In this document: positions 59,305 to 64,000 of the stretch, piece after piece | Numbering within the stretch: the stretch's first letter is position 1 | Layout of the letters: every line of letters starts with the position of its first letter | DNA from: an uncultured Oscillospiraceae bacterium | GTDB taxonomy: Bacteria > Bacillota > Clostridia > Oscillospirales > Acutalibacteraceae | DNA: 64,000 nt | Assembly: GCA_900544715.1 (NCBI GenBank) | Contig: UQWL01000008.1 | Coordinates: 62,001 to 126,000, forward strand | Direction: 5' to 3' | Made by a program: the position numbers and the translations under genes | The notes under the pieces: generated by a model | Told to the model about the DNA's origin: nothing | Database searches by the model: none | Seen by the model: only the letters and a program-made list of their open reading frames with translations

Positions 59305-59548
59305 ACTGCGCGTTGAACTTTTGCTTCACAGAATTTACTTTATTCTGCTCCGCCTGCTCGGTGGGATACCAGCCCTTCGCCGCCATCTTGTCATACAGGG
59401 TATCCTGCATGCACAGGGAGTCGTTCAAAGCGGTGTTGAATGCCTGGTGCACGTTTGACGTGGGGGATTCGATCGTCCCGTGCATATACAGGTCGCAAAC
59501 GCCTTTCTCCAAAAGGAGGATATCTTCCATCAAGTTCTTATCATCCAT
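59303..59548 (-). CDS. CotF-family spore coat protein
   Basis: 81 residues from MDDKNLMEDILLLEKGVCDL. The family pattern of two helices with a Y-M-x-G-T-I-E-S turn and the CMQDTLYDKMAAKGWYPTEQ block is clear. CotF proteins are small helical spore-coat components made late in sporulation. ATG 59548 is 11-12 nt after AAAGGA; an earlier ATG at 59560 sits too close to that site. It forms a pair with the next small coat-like gene. Confidence 0.85.
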   Translation of the reverse strand: MDDKNLMEDILLLEKGVCDLYMHGTIESPTSNVHQAFNTALNDSLCMQDTLYDKMAAKGWYPTEQAEQNKVNSVKQKFNAQ

Positions 59549-59671
59549 ATTTATGAGCATTCCTTTCTTGCGCAAACCGCGAATTTGTACGGCTTTAGCG
59601 CATCCAAAATTTCAATGGGTGAAATGTGTTTTCGCACTACACTTTATGCCTAAAAAGCACGAATTCCCTTA

Positions 59672-59845
59672 TCAAAGCAAACCGTAAAAGCTCTGGAAAA
59701 TCTGCTGATGCTTCTGCGCCATCTGCTGCACGCAGGCTTTCAGATCCGCATCCTGAATCTGGTTGGCCGTTTCATTGCATTTTGTTTGAAAATACTTCTC
59801 ATGCCCCAGCGCATCTTCCAGGTACAATAATTCTTTCGTCGTCAT
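59672..59845 (-). CDS. Small spore-coat-like protein
   Basis: 57 residues: TTKELLYLEDALGHEKYFQT, then KACVQQMAQKHQQIFQSFYG. It resembles the N-terminal half of CotF-type proteins and small coat proteins found beside them. ATG 59845 has GGAGG 10 nt upstream. It lies upstream of the CotF-family gene on the same strand and is probably expressed with it in sporulation. Spore-coat assignment is by similarity in pattern and by context. Confidence 0.72.
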   Translation of the reverse strand: MTTKELLYLEDALGHEKYFQTKCNETANQIQDADLKACVQQMAQKHQQIFQSFYGLL

Positions 59846-59960
59846 GAATTGCAAACCTCCTAATGATAATTTCAACTTTATTTTGCATGGAGGAGCTTAT
59901 AATATACATCAGGGAAACAGAAATCCTTTTAGAGATTTTCTCCCAACTTTTTTACAAAAA

Positions 59961-59991
59961 AATCCTGCTGCAAAACAGGTTGCAGCAGGAT
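59961..59991 (-). terminator. Terminator after the GDPD-like gene
   Basis: Perfect 11-bp stem ATCCTGCTGCA/TGCAGCAGGAT followed on the minus strand by TTTTTTTG. Confidence 0.85.
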
Positions 59992-60031
59992 GATTCGTTT
60001 GTTTTCAATACAGTATAGTTCCGGACCGTTA

Positions 60032-60817
60032 TCACCCGTTTCCCCAATGATCAATAAGCTCACACAGCTTGACCGGCTCTTTGGTGGTGATATTATCCGG
60101 CCCGAGCGCGGCAATGCGCGCCATGTCAGCCTTTCGGTCCACCGTCCAGCAGGAGACGAGCAGCCCCTGCTCATGCATCACGCGTACCAGCGTTTCGCTC
60201 GCCGCATCATAATGGCAGTTGATGCCGATTGCACCGCAGAGCCGAATCTGATCCGCCGCCTGCCGCCAATAAGCTTCGCTGTCTTTCTGCTTTCTATCCG
60301 GCGATAAATTGAGATAATAGGGAATCTCCGGGCATTCCCGCGCTACCGTTTGGCTGGCATCCACCCCAACGCCGGTAAAGAACAGCCGGTCCAAAATGCC
60401 TGCCGCCTTACCTAACCGCACGATTTCAGGAAGATGATCCGTCTGCTTGAGATCCAGATTTACCTGAACCCCTTTCTTCTGCGCAATGAGCGCAAAAGCG
60501 TCGGCCAGCCGCGGGCTTTTGTCAGAATTCTGCACGGCGTCATGTGAGAGCACCGGCGTGCCATCCGATTGGAAGCGGATATCAAATTCCACGGCGTTTG
60601 CGCCGCTCTCCAACGCAGCGCGCAGGGAATCGAGCGAATTCAACTTCGTTCCCAGGCAGCCGGTGTGGGCGGTGATCAAAAAGCCATCCGGCAGGGAAAG
60701 CGGCTTTTCCATCCATTTTTCCACCTGCGCATGCCCATAAACCACGAAGGTCAGCGCGCCGAGACAAACGGCGGCCGCAGTCAACACTGCGGTCGCCGTA
60801 ATCACTCTGTATTTCAT
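60032..60817 (-). CDS. Membrane-anchored glycerophosphodiester phosphodiesterase-like protein
   Basis: 261 residues. An N-terminal hydrophobic segment (about 6-27) anchors or exports it. The GDPD barrel is recognisable: VEFDIRFQSDGTPVLSHD has the catalytic metal residues and second His, and VNLDLKQ and LVSCWTVD follow. The first motif, usually H-R-G and E-N-T, reads AHTGCLGTKLNSLDSL here. The Arg and the metal-binding Glu are therefore missing, so activity may be changed. It shares its direction with the phosphotransferase upstream. Confidence 0.8.
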   Translation of the reverse strand: MKYRVITATAVLTAAAVCLGALTFVVYGHAQVEKWMEKPLSLPDGFLITAHTGCLGTKLNSLDSLRAALESGANAVEFDIRFQSDGTPVLSHDAVQNSDKSPRLADAFALIAQKKGVQVNLDLKQTDHLPEIVRLGKAAGILDRLFFTGVGVDASQTVARECPEIPYYLNLSPDRKQKDSEAYWRQAADQIRLCGAIGINCHYDAASETLVRVMHEQGLLVSCWTVDRKADMARIAALGPDNITTKEPVKLCELIDHWGNG

Positions 60818-60867
60818 CCGACATCATCCCTTCCGGATTCTGTTCGATTCCCAACAGGTCTCAAAAA

Positions 60868-61971
60868 TTATGCTTTGGAGACGATCTCCTGCATCTGCTC
60901 CATTTTGCGCTCTATATCCGCCACCAGTGCAAACTGCGTGTGGCAACGGTCGAGATTGTGCTCCGGATAGGCGGTTTTAAAATACGTATCGCCGTTTAAG
61001 TAATCCGTCAGGAAACGGATACCGCACTCAAAGGTCATCAGCTTAGCGGAAAAGGCCAGGTTGTCTTTCTCCGCTTTGGTCAGGCTTTCGCCCGCCGCTG
61101 AAAGATACCCCTTGACATACTGCTCAAAAAGATTCAAATCCAGCGAAACAAGGGTTAAATCCTTCTCATCCTCCGCCGCCGTATTGGCGCCAAAGCGAAT
61201 GCTGTCGCCAAAATCATAGAGGGAGAGGCCCGGCATTACCGTATCGAGATCGATCACACAAATGCCCTGCTTCGTATCATTATCGAACATCACGTTGTTG
61301 AGCTTCGTATCGTTGTGCGTCACGCGCAGCGGCAATGCACCCGCAGCGACCAAATCCAGCAGCACGCGGCAATCCGCCTCGCGGGCCTTGGCAAACGCGA
61401 TCTCCTCCTGCACGAGCTTTGCGCGGCCCGCTTCATCGGCTTCGATCGCCGTGCGTAAATCTTGAAAACGGGAAACCGTATTGTGAAAATTCGGGATCGT
61501 TTCATGAAGGCTCTCGCTCGGATAATCCGCCAGCATCCGCTGGAAATTGCCAAAGGCTTTTGCTGCGTTATAAAAAACAACCGGGTCTGTGATGCTTTGG
61601 CAAGTGTAGGCGCCGGAAATGAAGTTATAAACGCGCCAGCAGTGGCCCTGCGCATCCTTGTAATAGGGCTTTCCATCCGCCGTGTGGTAAACGGTGAGCG
61701 TCTCTCGCGCCGGATCGCCGCCGGCCTGCTCGATTTGCCGGCGCAGATAAGAGGTGACGCCCACAATATTCTCCATCAGTTCATCCGGATTGCGGAAAAC
61801 ATGGGTGTTGATCTGCTGCAGCAAAAAATCATTGCAGCGGCCGTTTTCCTGAAAATGGAGGACATATGTGTTGTTGATATGACCGTTGTTGATCCGATCA
61901 TAACCGGTGTAGTCGCCGCCCAGCTCGAACTGACGCTTGATCTCCTCAATCTGGAAGGGAAGCTCGCTCAT
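60868..61971 (-). CDS. APH/HAK-type phosphotransferase (N-acetylhexosamine kinase-like)
   Basis: 367 residues with the aminoglycoside-phosphotransferase/choline-kinase fold. The catalytic loop is RVTHNDTKLNNVMFD (H-x-D-x-x-x-x-N), the metal loop CVIDLDTVMPG. NNGHINNTYVLHF at the N-terminus is the P-loop-like nucleotide region. This resembles anomeric N-acetylhexosamine 1-kinases of the NahK group rather than antibiotic kinases. ATG 61971 is used; a GTG three codons upstream is an alternative. Confidence 0.82.
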   Translation of the reverse strand: MSELPFQIEEIKRQFELGGDYTGYDRINNGHINNTYVLHFQENGRCNDFLLQQINTHVFRNPDELMENIVGVTSYLRRQIEQAGGDPARETLTVYHTADGKPYYKDAQGHCWRVYNFISGAYTCQSITDPVVFYNAAKAFGNFQRMLADYPSESLHETIPNFHNTVSRFQDLRTAIEADEAGRAKLVQEEIAFAKAREADCRVLLDLVAAGALPLRVTHNDTKLNNVMFDNDTKQGICVIDLDTVMPGLSLYDFGDSIRFGANTAAEDEKDLTLVSLDLNLFEQYVKGYLSAAGESLTKAEKDNLAFSAKLMTFECGIRFLTDYLNGDTYFKTAYPEHNLDRCHTQFALVADIERKMEQMQEIVSKA

Positions 61972-62023
61972 GTGTAACACACAGCCTTTCTCTACAAATA
62001 ATATTCTCTATTTTCTCAAAGGT

Positions 62024-62662
62024 TTAATCAGTTTCTTCCGCCAGCTCGATTCGCCCGAAGCACTGGGGATTGTGAAAGCCGAGCGCCGCGCTCCCCACCG
62101 GGAAATACGCACCGAAATGAGGATGCGCCGTTTCATCGCCGCATTTATAAAAATTGCCTGCCATCGCACCTGGTGCAATGGAAAAGGGCCTGTGATAAAG
62201 CGATTCCACCAACTCGCAGGGCACGAACAGCAGCACGCCCCAGGCATCTCCCTGCGGCGACGGCAGCGTAAACGGCGTAACGGTGGGCGACTGCTCCGTC
62301 AGCCCTGTCAGGCGCTCACGCCCTTCTCTTCCCGGGCCGAACTCCGTTAAAAAAACGCCTTTGGGGTTCATCTCAAAATTCATGTAACAATCCTGCTGAG
62401 CGGGGAATGGATTCAGGAAACATTCCAGGCAGCTATCCTGATAGACCGGATCATCCCGCTTTGCGGCAACGGCTCGGACAGGCGACTCAAACGACCACAT
62501 ACGCACAAAGATCCCCTCCCCCCGCACAGCACAGAGCTGCGCAAACGAGGCGGGGCGGTAAGGAGATTCCCCTTCCCAATGGAAGCTCTCCAACCGGGCA
62601 ACCGGAACGCGCGCCCAATCGGGCTTGCCGCCGAAAATGGGGCCGGTATAGGATTGTGCCAT
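62024..62662 (-). CDS. Carbohydrate-binding family 9-like (DOMON-type) protein
   Basis: 212 residues, no signal peptide. It has the CBM9/DOMON pattern: WEGESPYRPASFAQLCAVRG, then VYQDSCLECFLNP (the conserved D-S-x-x-E-x-F), NFEMNPKGVFL, and HPHFGAYFPVG near the end. Cytoplasmic proteins of this type are common beside sugar genes, and their ligands are unknown. It lies upstream of the hexosamine-kinase-like gene in the same direction, so a sugar-related role is plausible. A strong promoter lies upstream. Confidence 0.75.
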   Translation of the reverse strand: MAQSYTGPIFGGKPDWARVPVARLESFHWEGESPYRPASFAQLCAVRGEGIFVRMWSFESPVRAVAAKRDDPVYQDSCLECFLNPFPAQQDCYMNFEMNPKGVFLTEFGPGREGRERLTGLTEQSPTVTPFTLPSPQGDAWGVLLFVPCELVESLYHRPFSIAPGAMAGNFYKCGDETAHPHFGAYFPVGSAALGFHNPQCFGRIELAEETD

Positions 62663-62690
62663 ACAGACGCCTCCTTCTGATAACCAGATT

Positions 62691-62718
62691 ATTATAGCAA
62701 TTTCGGTCGTTTTGTCAA
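62691..62718 (-). promoter_or_regulatory. Strong promoter of the CBM9-like gene
   Basis: TTGACA (62713-62718), 16 bp, TATAAT (62691-62696) on the minus strand. Nothing else was recognised in 62719-62890. Confidence 0.75.
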
Positions 62719-62892
62719 GTTTGCAGGCGATTCGAGGCGAATCGCAAAGGAGGCCCTACCTCTGAACGAGATCAAAAGAACAACATGGGATCAGCTACAA
62801 CTATTTTATGCAGGAGAGGCTCGAATGGAGCGAAATTTTCAGCATAATTGCTTCCGCCTGCTAACCCTGTCATCGAATCGAGCAGAACGTAC

Positions 62893-62924
62893 AAAAAAAT
62901 ACCGCCTTTCCCTAGAGAGGCGGT
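62893..62924 (-). terminator. Terminator overlapping the end of the small membrane protein gene
   Basis: Stem ACCGCC/GGCGGT (with extended pairing) followed on the minus strand by ATTTTTTT. The stop codon of the preceding small gene lies in the loop. Confidence 0.8.
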
Positions 62925-63070
62925 AAGTCCATTCCCAGAGTCGATCCATAACGAAGCTCCCGGTAGGCGATCCATGCTGCATTCCATAGGATAAATGCTG
63001 CCATCAATACTGCAAACAGGAGCAGCATTACCCGTTTGGAACAACTTTTTCGTTCCTGCACATTGCTCAC
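62912..63070 (-). CDS. 52-residue single-pass membrane protein coupled to the ABC ATPase
   Basis: GTG at 63070 overlaps the TGA stop of the ABC ATPase gene. The frame reads VSNVQERKSCSKRVMLLLFA, then VLMAAFILWNAAWIAYREL and ends after DLPPL at TAG 62912-62914. One hydrophobic helix (about residues 15-36) follows a basic N-terminus. The stop lies in the loop of a strong terminator. Coupling and placement suggest an accessory or immunity-type subunit of the exporter. No family recognised. Confidence 0.6.
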   Translation of the reverse strand: MSNVQERKSCSKRVMLLLFAVLMAAFILWNAAWIAYRELRYGSTLGMDLPPL

Positions 63071-63675
63071 AGCGGAATCACCTGTTTCCCCGTTTGTTGA
63101 AAGGCTTCGTCGTGTGTCACCATGATCATTGTTTTTCCGCTCTCGTTTATTTTTTCAAGAATTGAAAAAACAATTTCGGCATTTTTCCGGTCAAGCGAGC
63201 CCGTCGGTTCATCCGCCAGAATATAGCCGCACTTTTTGATCATCAGCCGCGCGAGTGCCGCCCTTTGTTGCTCCCCACCCGAGAGGCTGTAAATCTTCTG
63301 ATCCTTCTGGCCGGCCAGGCCGACCGCCTCCAGTGCCTCCTCAATCGAGACGCCGGAGCGGCAGTCATTCTTAACAAGCTTCAGGTTCTCCTCCACGGTT
63401 TTGTGATCCACCAGGGCGAAATTCTGAAAGAGGAAACCCACTTGGGTCCGCAGGTATTCCCGTTGGTTTTTCCTCTTTGTAATATCCCTGCCATCGACGA
63501 AAATCTCTCCCCCATCCACAGTCTCCAGGGAGCCGATCATATTCAGCAGCGTTGTTTTTCCGCAACCGCTGACGCCGGTGAAAATCACAAAATCTCCATC
63601 GTTGATTGCAAGGGAGAAATCTTCAAACAGCTTCCGGCTGCCAAACGATTTGGAGAGATGATTGATCTGGATCAT
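63067..63675 (-). CDS. ABC transporter ATP-binding protein, bacteriocin (lactococcin 972-type) export group
   Basis: 202 residues. Walker A GVSGCGKTTLLN, Q-loop GFLFQNFALVDHKTVEENL, signature YSLSGGEQQR, Walker B ILADEPTGSLDRKNAE and switch His MVTHDEAF are all present. Together with the 7-TM permease upstream it fits the lactococcin 972-type bacteriocin exporter group rather than the LolD or MacB groups. ATG 63675 overlaps the permease stop (ATGA) and has AAAGGAGG before it. Confidence 0.87.
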   Translation of the reverse strand: MIQINHLSKSFGSRKLFEDFSLAINDGDFVIFTGVSGCGKTTLLNMIGSLETVDGGEIFVDGRDITKRKNQREYLRTQVGFLFQNFALVDHKTVEENLKLVKNDCRSGVSIEEALEAVGLAGQKDQKIYSLSGGEQQRAALARLMIKKCGYILADEPTGSLDRKNAEIVFSILEKINESGKTMIMVTHDEAFQQTGKQVIPL

Positions 63676-64000
63676 AAACTGCCTCCTTTCAGGATTTTGA
63701 CAAGCTGCGCTTTTTCTGTTTTGATAATATTCCAGAGAATAACGGCAGACTCCGCTGCCGCCGGCAGCACACAGCCAGCGATCACGGCCAGCGGGCTTGC
63801 CAGTTCCAGCAGAAGGTTCATCGTAAGGGCGGCGGCAAGCCCCAGAAAAATCACAGAGAAGGTGGCGGCAAAAATCCTCCAATTTTTTTGCAGCACACCA
63901 TAGCCGAGTACTCGCTTGACTGCAAGCTCCTTAGCGTTGACACTGTATTCCATCCGGATAACCGTGCTGATTAACACAACCTCCAGCAGAAACAGGAAAA
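63672..64000 (-). CDS. Bacteriocin-associated ABC permease (DUF1430/FtsX-like), N-terminus outside window
   Basis: At least 109 C-terminal residues are present, running off the window end. EVVLISTVIRMEYSVNAKEL, then AVKRVLGYGVLQ, is the hallmark of the seven-helix bacteriocin-immunity/FtsX permeases (E-Y-x-x-x-x-K-x-x-A-V-K-x-x-L-G-Y). Two hydrophobic helices follow (about 63800-63890 and 63720-63790). It partners the ATPase downstream. A small secreted bacteriocin gene would be expected beyond the window edge. Confidence 0.8.
   Translation of the reverse strand, partial: FLFLLEVVLISTVIRMEYSVNAKELAVKRVLGYGVLQKNWRIFAATFSVIFLGLAAALTMNLLLELASPLAVIAGCVLPAAAESAVILWNIIKTEKAQLVKILKGGSL

Noticed and set aside
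1..64000. CRISPR arrays, complete insertion sequences, prophage modules, rRNA genes
   Set aside because: No regularly spaced identical repeats, transposase, integrase, phage structural genes or rRNA signatures were seen on either strand.

Overview
The window looks like chromosomal DNA of a spore-forming, anaerobic, moderately high-GC Firmicute of class Clostridia, most likely near the Oscillospiraceae/Ruminococcaceae. The evidence is a T-box leader on pheST, an ECF vitamin transporter operon, ruvCAB, a long-form HPF, a ClpE-like ATPase, DUF4364, DUF5711 and CvpA proteins, small CotF-type spore coat genes, and strong AGGAGG ribosome binding sites with frequent GTG and TTG starts. No rRNA, CRISPR array, integrase or intact transposase was seen.

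Layout. 1-4.3 kb: a truncated Old Yellow Enzyme reductase, a hypothetical gene broken by a 105-bp palindromic element, two acetyltransferases, and a DUF134-NifX fusion. 4.4-8.3 kb: pheT and pheS behind a phenylalanine T-box. 8.3-13 kb: an MBL hydrolase, a leucine-rich-repeat membrane protein with a long leader, and a ClpE-like unfoldase. 13-25 kb: a minus-strand housekeeping block (phosphatidyltransferase, cvpA, DUF5711, truA, ecfT-ecfA2-ecfA1, an rRNA-type methyltransferase, glmM, ruvB, GNAT, ruvA, ruvC). A 0.5-kb non-coding repeat sits inside the ecf cluster. 25-32 kb: a decayed methyltransferase, a uracil permease, small membrane proteins, a V8-like protease gene with two in-frame stops, a lipoprotein, and a sulfhydrylase gene behind a short Cys-ending leader peptide. 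32-41 kb: lipid kinase, RNA methyltransferase, hpf, fumarase alpha, and an amidohydrolase-cdd-deoB nucleoside salvage group. 41-48 kb: envelope and regulatory genes, including two tandem exo/endonuclease/phosphatase-fold proteins and two genes driven by nearly identical ECF-sigma-type promoters. 48-55 kb: a LarE-like protein, a second copy of the 0.5-kb repeat inside a duplicated terminator, an alcohol dehydrogenase, an M23 peptidase, a WYL regulator and a GH2 enzyme. 55-57 kb: an AT-rich island downstream of a tRNA-Leu, with a broken four-helix-bundle gene, hairpin arrays and a foreign-looking methyltransferase. 57-64 kb: ogt, an MFS transporter, two spore coat genes, a glycerophosphodiesterase-like protein, a sugar-kinase-like phosphotransferase, a CBM9-like protein, and part of a bacteriocin-type ABC exporter that ends in a 52-residue membrane protein.

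The best leads for undescribed biology are: (1) the paired 471/494-bp element with 16-bp terminal inverted repeats, one copy flanked by a 24-bp duplication of a terminator stem and the other splitting the ecf operon; (2) the 21-codon upstream reading frame ending Met-Cys-Arg-Cys, paired to a 10-bp stem in front of the metY-type gene; (3) the two 39-bp ECF-sigma-type promoters of a DUF4367 membrane protein and a small secreted protein whose mRNA has a multi-helix 3' region; (4) the 105-bp palindrome that interrupts a conserved hypothetical gene. All assignments come from reading the sequence. No database search was run.
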